DNA of 64,000 nucleotides from Pedobacter sp. BAL39 (GTDB lineage: Bacteria; Bacteroidota; Bacteroidia; Sphingobacteriales; Sphingobacteriaceae), in assembly GCF_000170795.1 (NCBI RefSeq), contig NZ_ABCM01000001.1, positions 434,001 through 498,000 on the forward strand. Direction: 5' to 3'. Under the pieces are notes generated by a model that was given only the letters and a program-made list of their open reading frames with translations, had not been told where the DNA came from and searched no databases. Of this stretch, positions 50,632-58,691 are shown in pieces (position 1 is the stretch's first letter; every line of letters starts with the position of its first letter). Both the position numbers and the translations under genes were made by a program.

Positions 50632-51031
50632 CTTAAATTAACGCTCTCAGGATAAACTTACGAAAAATATTTTTGGTTGGATGTTAAAGATCAAAAAAAA
50701 TTATCGAAGCTCATTTTCCATTCACAATCCCCTTTTTTAGCGGAACTACATGCATAATTCAGCCATGTTCAGATCATCTTTTAAAAGTAAAATTCTTGTG
50801 AAATGTGATCAGCACCCTTGTATTTCTTAGGCTTAGGCCCTAATATTGGCGCACATTGAAGCAATGATTGCCTCCGCTCCTTTCTATTCGCATGCCTGTT
50901 CGGGGCAAGTATTTTTCTATTTCCCTAGATATGAGGAACTAAGATACCACCGGATTTTGGGATAAACTTCCAAACAGGAATAAGTGTGACATGGCCAGGC
51001 AAGGCTACTCAATGATTTTAACCTTATAAAT
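50632..51031. other. Region between orphan terminator and sugar symporter
   Basis: No protein-coding frame in either direction is convincing. It must hold the promoter of the symporter and could hold a leftward small RNA ending at the terminator. A second AGCGGAAC copy at about 50738-50745 repeats the terminator stem sequence. Confidence 0.45.
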
Positions 51032-52456
51032 ATGATGAACGAGAAAATTATTAAAGATCAGTCTGCCAAAAACTACGCAATCCCTCTTGTGACGATCACC
51101 CTGCTATTTTTTATGTGGGGTTTTATCACCTGCATGAATGACATTTTAATCCCTTACCTGAAACAGCTTTTTAACCTGAGCTTTTTTCAGTCCATGCTGG
51201 TACAGTTTTGCTTCTTTGGGGCGTACTTTGTAGGCTCTCTCATTTACTTTATCATTTCGTACACTAAGGGCGATCCGATCAACAAAGTGGGTTACAAAAA
51301 AGGAATTCTTTTTGGCATCGTGCTGGCCGCCTTCGGCTGTGTACTTTTCTTTCCGGCCGCAACCTACTCGATCTATCCGTTGTTCCTGGGTGCCTTATTT
51401 GTCCTCGGACTTGGATTCACAGTGCTTCAGATTACCGCAAATGCCTACGTATCGCTACTGGGTCCGGAAAATAGTGCTTCCAGCAGGCTGAACCTGACAC
51501 AGGCTTTTAACGCATTTGGAACAACCATTGCCCCCATCCTGGGCGGACACCTGATCTTTGAGTTTTTTGCTGAAGCTGACGGCAGTTTCAGTGCTGCTGC
51601 AACGCGTATTCCGTATCTCATCTTTGCGGGTATTCTTCTCCTGGTGGCGCTGCTGATTTTTTATGTGAAGCTGCCTTCCTTTACTGCTGAAACTGAAGAA
51701 CAGGAAAAAGGCCTTGGCGTACTGAAGTTCCCGCACCTCAAACGAGGCATCATTGCGATGTTCTGTTATGTGGGCGCTGAAGTTGCTGTAGGAAGTTTCA
51801 TCATCAGCTTTCTGGAAGAAATCACCGGACTGACCGAGGTAGTCAGCAAAAATTACCTGTCGTTATACTGGGGAGGTGCAATGATCGGACGTTTTGTGGG
51901 AGCCATTTCCCTCAACCAGGGACTTCCTCAGGCGAAGAAAATTGTCTATATGTTAGGTACTTCCATCCTTGTATTCGGATTGATCTTCAGCATCGTCGAT
52001 CTGACCTTTGCCCAGATCAGCTTCTTCCTGGTTTTCATCGTTTTGAATTTCATCGGATTTCTTGTCGGAAAGTCCGTTCCGTCACGCACACTGGCCATTT
52101 TCACCGGAATCAATATGTTGTTACTGATCTCCTGCATGCTCAATTCGGGAACCTATGCCATGTATTCTGTGCTGGGTATCGGCATCTTTAACTCTATCAT
52201 GTTCTCGAATATCTATACCCTTTCGATTGCAGGACTGGGCAGTTATACGAGTCAGGGTTCATCGCTGATTGTAATGGCGATCCTTGGCGGCGCCATTATG
52301 CCGATCGTTCAGGGGGCCATTGCCGATATCATCGGTGTACATCATTCCTTTATCGTACCTCTGGTATGTTATGGCTTTATCCTTTATTTCGGGATCTACT
52401 GTTCCAGGATATTTAAAGCGGGCGAAGTCAAGGCAGGCATGATGTCTGGACATTAA
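51032..52456 (+). CDS. MFS sugar:proton symporter, FucP/GluP type
   Basis: A 474-aa protein with about twelve membrane segments and the FucP-family opening LLFFMWGFITCMNDILIPYL, the loop NLSFFQSMLVQFCFFGAYFV, and LQITANAYVSLLGPE, NLTQAFNAFGTTIAP. This family takes up fucose, glucose, galactose or N-acetylglucosamine. It stands alone behind a long upstream region. The exact sugar cannot be read. Confidence 0.9.
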   Translation: MMNEKIIKDQSAKNYAIPLVTITLLFFMWGFITCMNDILIPYLKQLFNLSFFQSMLVQFCFFGAYFVGSLIYFIISYTKGDPINKVGYKKGILFGIVLAAFGCVLFFPAATYSIYPLFLGALFVLGLGFTVLQITANAYVSLLGPENSASSRLNLTQAFNAFGTTIAPILGGHLIFEFFAEADGSFSAAATRIPYLIFAGILLLVALLIFYVKLPSFTAETEEQEKGLGVLKFPHLKRGIIAMFCYVGAEVAVGSFIISFLEEITGLTEVVSKNYLSLYWGGAMIGRFVGAISLNQGLPQAKKIVYMLGTSILVFGLIFSIVDLTFAQISFFLVFIVLNFIGFLVGKSVPSRTLAIFTGINMLLLISCMLNSGTYAMYSVLGIGIFNSIMFSNIYTLSIAGLGSYTSQGSSLIVMAILGGAIMPIVQGAIADIIGVHHSFIVPLVCYGFILYFGIYCSRIFKAGEVKAGMMSGH

Positions 52457-52546
52457 GTCCTGCTGAGCAGACACCTGACCGATGGTCAATAGGATTTGGT
52501 TAGACCAGTTCCTATTGGCCATTTTTTATAAATGATCTATTCTACC

Positions 52547-53998
52547 TTACAATGAGGGAAGTGATTGATTGAAGATGTCCTTCAATACGCGTATTGCTGC
52601 ATGATGTCCGCACATACCATGTACGCCGCCACCCGGAGGTGTAGACGACGAACAGATATACAGCCCTTTTGCTGAGGTCCGGTAAGGGGAACTGCGAAGG
52701 GCCGGTCTTGTGAAGAGCTGTCCCAGATCAATGATCCCACCGTTAATATCTCCACCGATATAATTAGGATTGTAGGCTTCCATTTCCTTGGTATTCATGG
52801 TGTGCCGCGCGAGGATGCGTTCCCTGAAACCCGGAGCAAAGCGCTCTACCTGCTTTTCGATAGCCTCGGTCCTATCCTGCTCGGAGCCATTAGGCACGTG
52901 GCAATAAGCCCAGGCGGTATGTTTCCCCTCAGGCGCCCGGGAAGGATCGAATAAACTCTGCTGGGCCAGGAGCACAAAAGGATTGTCGACCATCTTTCCG
53001 TTAGCTGTTTGTTGTTCGGAATGGGCAATCTCCTCCAATGTGTTTCCGATATGAACTGTTCCTGAACGTCTGGCTTCTTCTGCCGTAAAAGGAATTGGTC
53101 CATCCAGCGCCCAGTCGACTTTAAAAACTCCCATTCCATACCTGTATCTTTCCAGTTGCCATTTATAAATGGATGAAAACCGGTGACCGGCAATCTTCAG
53201 TAATTGTTTCGGTGTTACATCAAAAAGTACAGCCTTTGATGGAGGCAGCTCATCCAGCGATTTTACATAATGGCCTGTTTCAATTTTACCTCCCATGGAT
53301 AAGAAATAGGAAGCCATCGCATTTGCAATTTCCTTTGACCCTCCAGCAGGAATAGGCCATCCCTTAATATGTCCGGCGGTCATGAGCACCAATGCAATTG
53401 CTGCCGTGCTCAGATTAGATAGTGGTTGAATGGAATGTGCGGCCATTCCTGCCCAAAGACCTCTGGCAGCGTCTGTTTTAAATCTTTTGGCGACGGTAAT
53501 CGCTGAGGGCAGTGCTTTTAGGCCGAAGCTGGCCAATTTAAATGGGTATTTTGGAAATCCGAGCGGGCCCAGTACGTCGGGTGCGATGTAGGGCCAGTCT
53601 CTGACTACCGGATTGAAAAGCTTAAGATAAGCCTGCTCATCCGCTCCCAAACCCGCTGCTGTCTGCGCAACCGAGTGATACAGTACCGCAGCACTGCCAT
53701 CATCAAAAGGATGGGCAGCAGCGAGATCCGGGTAAAGATATTCAAGGCCGTGTGCTTCAAGTGGCAGGGTACTGAAAAAAGGAGAGCCTATAGCCAAAGG
53801 ATGAATGGCCGAGCATACATCGTGTACAAATCCCGGAAGCGTCAGCTCCGCGGAACGCAGTCCGCCGCCAATGTGTTCATCGCCTTCAATGATGAGTACC
53901 GATTTCCCTGCCTGCTGCAGTGTGATGGCAGCAGCAAGACCATTGGGCCCCGACCCAATAACAATGGCATCAAACTCGGTACGCGGACTGTTCGTCAT
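52547..53998 (-). CDS. FAD-dependent oxidoreductase, phytoene-dehydrogenase-like
   Basis: A 483-aa protein with an N-terminal dinucleotide loop (AIVIGSGPNGLAAAITLQQA), EGDEHIGGGLRS and a C-terminal FAD-binding part with LYICSSSTPPGGGVHGMCGH. It belongs to the phytoene dehydrogenase-related NAD(P)/FAD family, but not inside a carotenoid cluster. It lies 33 bp after the truncated sigma factor gene. Confidence 0.87.
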   Translation of the reverse strand: MTNSPRTEFDAIVIGSGPNGLAAAITLQQAGKSVLIIEGDEHIGGGLRSAELTLPGFVHDVCSAIHPLAIGSPFFSTLPLEAHGLEYLYPDLAAAHPFDDGSAAVLYHSVAQTAAGLGADEQAYLKLFNPVVRDWPYIAPDVLGPLGFPKYPFKLASFGLKALPSAITVAKRFKTDAARGLWAGMAAHSIQPLSNLSTAAIALVLMTAGHIKGWPIPAGGSKEIANAMASYFLSMGGKIETGHYVKSLDELPPSKAVLFDVTPKQLLKIAGHRFSSIYKWQLERYRYGMGVFKVDWALDGPIPFTAEEARRSGTVHIGNTLEEIAHSEQQTANGKMVDNPFVLLAQQSLFDPSRAPEGKHTAWAYCHVPNGSEQDRTEAIEKQVERFAPGFRERILARHTMNTKEMEAYNPNYIGGDINGGIIDLGQLFTRPALRSSPYRTSAKGLYICSSSTPPGGGVHGMCGHHAAIRVLKDIFNQSLPSL

Positions 53999-54031
53999 AT
54001 GCGAATATGAAAATTATTTTTGAAGTTTACC

Positions 54032-54418
54032 TTAACACCCTTTCAGCTGTCCATAGTCAGGACCGCTGCTTTTGGCTGGAAAGATCCGTTTGAAAACTCT
54101 GGTTAAAAAATTGCCATGCGACTTATTCTCATCTGTTTTCGGCTCGCTTTTCAATACGGTACACACCTCCTGGCAGGCCAGTTTGAAGATGTAGCGTTCC
54201 AGCGATCCTTCAGGTACTTCACGCCTTTCGTCCCATATTCTCTTGAAGATATTGGTGACCGTCTCAGAAGCGGTATCTTCATCTTTCAGGATTCCATAAC
54301 AGAAGAAATAGAAACGTTTTACATATCGTTTGAAGATCTCTTCGAAAGCTTCAATACGACCTGCGCTTAGTTCCTGTAATAACTCCTGTTCATCGGTATC
54401 CTGGTCAATTTGTTTCAT
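54032..54418 (-). CDS. ECF sigma-like protein with region 2 only
   Basis: A 128-aa product with sigma-70 region 2 (AFEEIFKRYVKRFYFFCYGI, then TASETVTNIFKRIWDE) and a short basic tail. The region-4 HTH that reads the -35 element is missing and no frameshifted remainder is apparent; downstream the oxidoreductase begins after 33 bp. It may be a degenerate sigma, or a region-2-only protein that binds RNA polymerase or an anti-sigma. Confidence 0.7.
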   Translation of the reverse strand: MKQIDQDTDEQELLQELSAGRIEAFEEIFKRYVKRFYFFCYGILKDEDTASETVTNIFKRIWDERREVPEGSLERYIFKLACQEVCTVLKSEPKTDENKSHGNFLTRVFKRIFPAKSSGPDYGQLKGC

Positions 54419-54609
54419 TGTCTTTAAATGAATTTAAGGTGTAATCTGCCTTGAAGATTAGGGCAGCGCTGTAAATTTAGGAGTTTGAAAACTCAATGAC
54501 GAATAAATTCTACTATTTTAGTATACTTAATTTTAAAGAATTAATTTATAAACACTTACAATCCTCATAAATAAACTATTATCTTTATTATCTATCACAG
54601 CACAAGCCT

Positions 54610-55089
54610 ATGAGACATCAACGAATACCACTGATCATCATTCTTTTATTGTTGACTGGCTTCGCAAATACTGCTTCTGCCCAGCAAAGTGTTTCGGAAA
54701 AGTTTAAACAACTGGAATGGCTAAGGGGCAAATGGAACCGCACAAATGCCAAGCCTGGTGAATCAGGATATGAGGTATGGTCGGCGGCTAAAAATAACGA
54801 GATGTTTGGTAAAGGGGTTACACTCAAAGGCGAGGAGCCTGTTTTTATTGAAGAGCTGGAACTCAGCATTAAAGGAGAAGACATTTATTACATGGTCAGA
54901 GTTCCTGACGAAGCAGCACCAATTCCCTTCAAACTGACGTCCATAAGCAAAGATGCTTTCACCTGTGAAAATCCTGAGCATGACTTTCCAAAAAAAATAG
55001 CCTATACCAGAAATGGAAAAAAGGCTAAAGCTGTGATCTCCGGCAATGGAAAAAGTATCGACTACGATTTTGAATTTGCAACCAAATAA
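54610..55089 (+). CDS. DUF6265 family secreted protein
   Basis: A 159-aa protein with a signal peptide (to about NTASA at 24) and the family pattern LEWLRGKWNR, YEVWSAAKNNEMFGKGVTLK, FTCENPEHDFPKKI. A single lipocalin-like beta-barrel domain is likely. Function unknown. Confidence 0.85.
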   Translation: MRHQRIPLIIILLLLTGFANTASAQQSVSEKFKQLEWLRGKWNRTNAKPGESGYEVWSAAKNNEMFGKGVTLKGEEPVFIEELELSIKGEDIYYMVRVPDEAAPIPFKLTSISKDAFTCENPEHDFPKKIAYTRNGKKAKAVISGNGKSIDYDFEFATK

Positions 55090-55121
55090 GCAGGGATGTG
55101 ATCAAGCAAGCAATGACACCA

Positions 55122-55481
55122 TCAGTTGCAGAGCTTCGCTAACGCAGTTTTCAACGAGGGCAGAAAGTTAACCATCCGCCCCTGGTTACTTTCGTAAATG
55201 AAATCCCCCATGCTTTTACCTGAATATTTCTCAAAATCACCGACAATAGCCAATTTAACCCTGAAGTTCGAAAACTTCTGGAGCAGCTCGCCTGCCATCC
55301 CGGATTTAAGATTAAAGAACTCGGGACTGATCTGCTGCTCATATAGAACAATCTTATCAAAGTCTTGATAATAAAGGTCAACCAATAGCTGAAGTCCCTC
55401 CTCCGCAGAACTAATCAGTACATGATCTGAGGTAACTTCTGCAATTCTTGTGTTTTCGATCTGATGAATGTTGGTTGTCAT
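55122..55481 (-). CDS. DUF4180 family protein
   Basis: A 119-aa protein matching DUF4180 through VLISSAEEGLQLLVDLYYQ, DKIVLYEQQISPEFFNLKSG, FRVKLAIVGDFEKYSGKSMG and the terminal MGDFIYESNQGRMVNFLPS. A soluble protein of unknown function, convergent with the DUF6265 gene. Confidence 0.87.
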   Translation of the reverse strand: MTTNIHQIENTRIAEVTSDHVLISSAEEGLQLLVDLYYQDFDKIVLYEQQISPEFFNLKSGMAGELLQKFSNFRVKLAIVGDFEKYSGKSMGDFIYESNQGRMVNFLPSLKTALAKLCN

Positions 55482-55627
55482 TTCCTGGCTTCAAGTACTA
55501 AATATAACGATGTTTCCGGAAATCTACGCTTAACTCCTTTACATAAAAAGGGAGATTTAAATGCAATTTTAGATGTCAAATGCATGAGAAAAGTGAACAT
55601 TGGGATTAAAATCAGATTAGAGAAGTG

Positions 55628-55722
55628 TTAACAATGGTCAAATATTAACACACACTTAACATACAGCGCATTTTCCATTAACATAGACTTAACACTTTTG
55701 TAACGCTAACAATTACCTAACA
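55628..55722 (+). promoter_or_regulatory. Pho-box-like hexamer array before the porin gene
   Basis: TTAACA lies at 55645, 55656, 55678 and 55689, all on one 11-bp grid (5-base spacers), with the weaker GTAACG at 55700 on the same grid. CTAACA follows at 55706 and 55717, again 11 bp apart, and one more TTAACA stands at 55628. TTAACA repeats with 5-base spacing are the classic PhoP/PhoB-type box (best known from Bacillus). The gene behind is a phosphate-selective-type porin. Confidence 0.7.
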
Positions 55723-55746
55723 CGTTATTAATATTGGTTTATTTTT

Positions 55747-56967
55747 ATGAAAGTGTCTAATGCCCTGTATCTCTTTATGCTGCTCTCCTTAACTTCAGGT
55801 TTCCAGTTGCTCGCACAAGACAACAGTAAACATGCTGACAGTACTGCTAAAACTCCGAAATGGTACGACTCATTTTCTTTAAGAGGATATGCCCAGCTGA
55901 GGTACAACAGGCTGTTGGAAACCAATCCCGATTTGAAGAACGAACAGGGAGATAAAAGCTGGGGCGACAATGGCGGCTTATTTCTGCGTAGGGTACGTTT
56001 GGTCTTCTCCGGCCAGATCAGTAAACGGGTCTATTTTTACTTGCAACCCGATTTTGCCAGTGCGGGTCCTTCGGGCAACCTTAACTTCGGGCAGCTGAGA
56101 GATGCCTATTTTGATCTTGGCCTGGACGACAAAAATGAATTCCGCTTCAGACTGGGCCAAAGTAAAATTCCTTTTGGCTTTGAAAATATGCAATCCAGCC
56201 AGAACCGCCTTCCCCTGGACCGTGCCGATGGGACCAACAGTGCTTTCAGCAATGAACGTGACCTGGGTGCATTTTTCTATTGGGCACCGGAAAAAATCAG
56301 GAAGCGCTTTGCCATGCTGGTACAAAGTGGCTTAAAGGGATCCGGCGATTATGGTGTGTTTGGATTCGGCTTGTTCAATGGTCAGACGGCCAACAAACCC
56401 GAGGCGAACAATCAGCAGCACTGGGTGGCACGCCTTACCTACCCCATGGCCATTGGCAAGCAGATCGTGGAGGCATCCATCCAGGGATATACCGGTAAAT
56501 ATGCAGTCACAGATGCACAGCTGACTGACGGTGTGAAGTTTAAAGACAGCCGCAATTACCTGGACCAAAGGGTCGCTGCATCTTTCATTTTATATCCGCA
56601 GCCCTTTGGGATACAGGCAGAATATAACGTTGGACGCGGACCATCTTACAATAAACTGACCGATTCCATTGAGGTAAAAAATCTTGGCGGTGGATACGTC
56701 ACCATGTCTTACCGTACGAAAATAAAAGATCAGGTATTCATTCCATTCGTCAGGGGCCACTACTATAACGGTGGTAAAAAGCATGAAACGGATGCAAGGG
56801 CTTACGATGTAAAAGAACTGGAAGTGGGTGTGGAATGGCAGCCTGTTAAACAGTTTGAATTCGTTTGTCAATATACGATGTCTTCGAGAAGATTTGAAGA
56901 CCATGAGCTTCAGGATAATTTACAGGAAGGCAGGCTCCTGAGGCTGCAGGCACAAATAAACTTCTGA
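55747..56967 (+). CDS. Phosphate-selective porin O/P-family outer-membrane protein
   Basis: A 406-aa outer-membrane barrel with signal peptide (about 1-24, QLLAQ), FSLRGYAQLRYNRLLETNPD, FLRRVRLVFSGQISKRVYFY, FRLGQSKIPFGFENMQSSQN and the final LRLQAQINF of barrel ends. Family members pass phosphate or pyrophosphate. The strong Pho-box-like array directly upstream supports this reading. Confidence 0.87.
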   Translation: MKVSNALYLFMLLSLTSGFQLLAQDNSKHADSTAKTPKWYDSFSLRGYAQLRYNRLLETNPDLKNEQGDKSWGDNGGLFLRRVRLVFSGQISKRVYFYLQPDFASAGPSGNLNFGQLRDAYFDLGLDDKNEFRFRLGQSKIPFGFENMQSSQNRLPLDRADGTNSAFSNERDLGAFFYWAPEKIRKRFAMLVQSGLKGSGDYGVFGFGLFNGQTANKPEANNQQHWVARLTYPMAIGKQIVEASIQGYTGKYAVTDAQLTDGVKFKDSRNYLDQRVAASFILYPQPFGIQAEYNVGRGPSYNKLTDSIEVKNLGGGYVTMSYRTKIKDQVFIPFVRGHYYNGGKKHETDARAYDVKELEVGVEWQPVKQFEFVCQYTMSSRRFEDHELQDNLQEGRLLRLQAQINF

Positions 56968-57046
56968 TTTCCTAAAATCCGAAAGCAAAAACCTTATCTG
57001 GTTCTTCTTGTTAGCTAGACATCGACCAACACCTAACACCGATGTT

Positions 57047-57559
57047 ATGCACACATACGAATCAGGCCTAAAAGAAGAAATGCAGCATCAGTCGGAGCTA
57101 AGTATGACCATCAATGGCGTACCTAAAAGCCGCACTGTGAAACCATGGGTAAGCCTTCTCGACTACCTGCGGGAATACCTGGACCTGACAGGTACAAAGA
57201 AAGGCTGCGACCATGGCCAATGTGGTGCCTGCACGGTCATCTGCGATGGGAAACGGATCCTCAGCTGCCTTACGCTGGCAGTGATGAAAGAGGGATCTGA
57301 GATTACCACCATAGAAGGAATAGCTAAAGATGGGGAGCTCCATCCTTTACAACAGGCCTTCATTGACCATGATGCCTTTCAATGCGGATACTGCACGCCG
57401 GGGCAAATCTGCAGTGCCATTGGCATGATTGCCGAGGGCAAAGCGAAAACACGTTCAGAAGTAAAAGAACTCATGAGCGGCAATTTATGTCGCTGCGGTG
57501 CAAACACCAACATCATTGACGCCATTATGGATGTTCAGAAAGGAGCCGGCAATGAATGA
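57047..57559 (+). CDS. [2Fe-2S] subunit of a molybdenum oxidoreductase, PaoA-like
   Basis: A 170-aa protein with the ferredoxin cluster GCDHGQCGACTVICDGKR, and the second cluster site with QCGYCTPGQIC and SGNLCRCGA. It transfers electrons between the Mo and FAD subunits. The start at 57047 (MHTYESG) is preferred over the upstream TTG at 57008; another ATG lies at 57080. It overlaps the FAD subunit by 8 bp. Confidence 0.9.
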   Translation: MHTYESGLKEEMQHQSELSMTINGVPKSRTVKPWVSLLDYLREYLDLTGTKKGCDHGQCGACTVICDGKRILSCLTLAVMKEGSEITTIEGIAKDGELHPLQQAFIDHDAFQCGYCTPGQICSAIGMIAEGKAKTRSEVKELMSGNLCRCGANTNIIDAIMDVQKGAGNE

Positions 57560-58571
57560 TTTTCTTTACTCCAGGGCATCTTCCATGCAGGACGCTCTTG
57601 CCAAGATCAACATCAGTCAAAAACATCGGGCAGTAGCAGGTGGCACCAACCTGATCGACCTGATGAAATACTTCATCACTGATGCCGCAGAGCTGGTTGA
57701 TGTCAATACCATCCCCCAGCACCATGCTATTGAGGAACTACCAGATGGGGGACTGCGACTAGGTGCTTTGACCACAAACGCAGAAACGGCCTATCATCCG
57801 TTAGTTGAATCTCGCTATCCATTGCTGAGCAAGGCCATTCTGGCCGGTGCTTCAGCACAGATCCGCAACATGGCCACTAATGGGGGGAACCTGATGCAGC
57901 GTACGCGCTGTTACTATTTTTATGATGTCAACACGCCCTGCAATAAAAGAACACCGGGCTCCGGATGTGCTGCAATTGGGGGTTACAACAGGACAATGGC
58001 CATCATGGGTACCAGCGAACATTGCATAGCAGTATTTCCATCAGATATGTGTGTTGCCCTGGCGGCATTGAATGCCGTTGTGAATATCGAAGGGCCAGAT
58101 GGTGACCGACAGCTGCCCTTTGCCGACTTCCATCGCTTGCCGGGAGACACCCCGCATCTGGACAATAACCTGAAGGATGGAGAACTCATCAGTAGTATTG
58201 ACTTACCTGCGGAAGGCTTCCCGCAGCACTACAGTTACCTGAAGCTGCGTGACAGAAACTCGTATGCTTTTGCATTGGTATCCGTAGCTACTGCATTTGA
58301 GCTGTGCGACACAGGAATCAGCAAGGCGCGCATTGCCCTGGGCGGCGTAGCGCACAGACCATGGCGGGTGACGGAAGCAGAGGTGTTTCTGAATGGAAAA
58401 GATCCGGTACGTGTGAATTTCGAAGCCGCAGCTGATATCATCCTGCAAGGTGCGGTGCCCTTTGAGCACAATGCATTTAAGATTGAACTTGCAAAGCGTG
58501 CGATTGTGAGAAACTGCATGATGGCGTTGGATCCGGATACGCAGCTACCAGGCGCTCAACCTTCGCATTAA
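57552..58571 (+). CDS. FAD-binding subunit of the molybdenum oxidoreductase, PaoB-like
   Basis: A 339-aa protein with the FAD-binding motif KHRAVAGGTNLIDLMK and TNGGNLMQRTRCYYFY, followed by an insertion with PCNKRTPGSGCAA. The two-part Cys insertion resembles the extra [4Fe-4S] loop of E. coli PaoB (YagS), separating it from ordinary xanthine dehydrogenases. It starts within the end of the iron-sulfur gene and is followed 120 bp later by the molybdenum subunit. Confidence 0.88.
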   Translation: MNDFLYSRASSMQDALAKINISQKHRAVAGGTNLIDLMKYFITDAAELVDVNTIPQHHAIEELPDGGLRLGALTTNAETAYHPLVESRYPLLSKAILAGASAQIRNMATNGGNLMQRTRCYYFYDVNTPCNKRTPGSGCAAIGGYNRTMAIMGTSEHCIAVFPSDMCVALAALNAVVNIEGPDGDRQLPFADFHRLPGDTPHLDNNLKDGELISSIDLPAEGFPQHYSYLKLRDRNSYAFALVSVATAFELCDTGISKARIALGGVAHRPWRVTEAEVFLNGKDPVRVNFEAAADIILQGAVPFEHNAFKIELAKRAIVRNCMMALDPDTQLPGAQPSH

Positions 58572-58691
58572 GGGCGACAACCAGCTCTATTTTACTCAAT
58601 CGTTCTCCATTTCAATGGATTGATGTCCAATTGAGCAATCAAATTCAGTATCATTTAATAACCGCTACAACAGACATACACCAATAATCAT

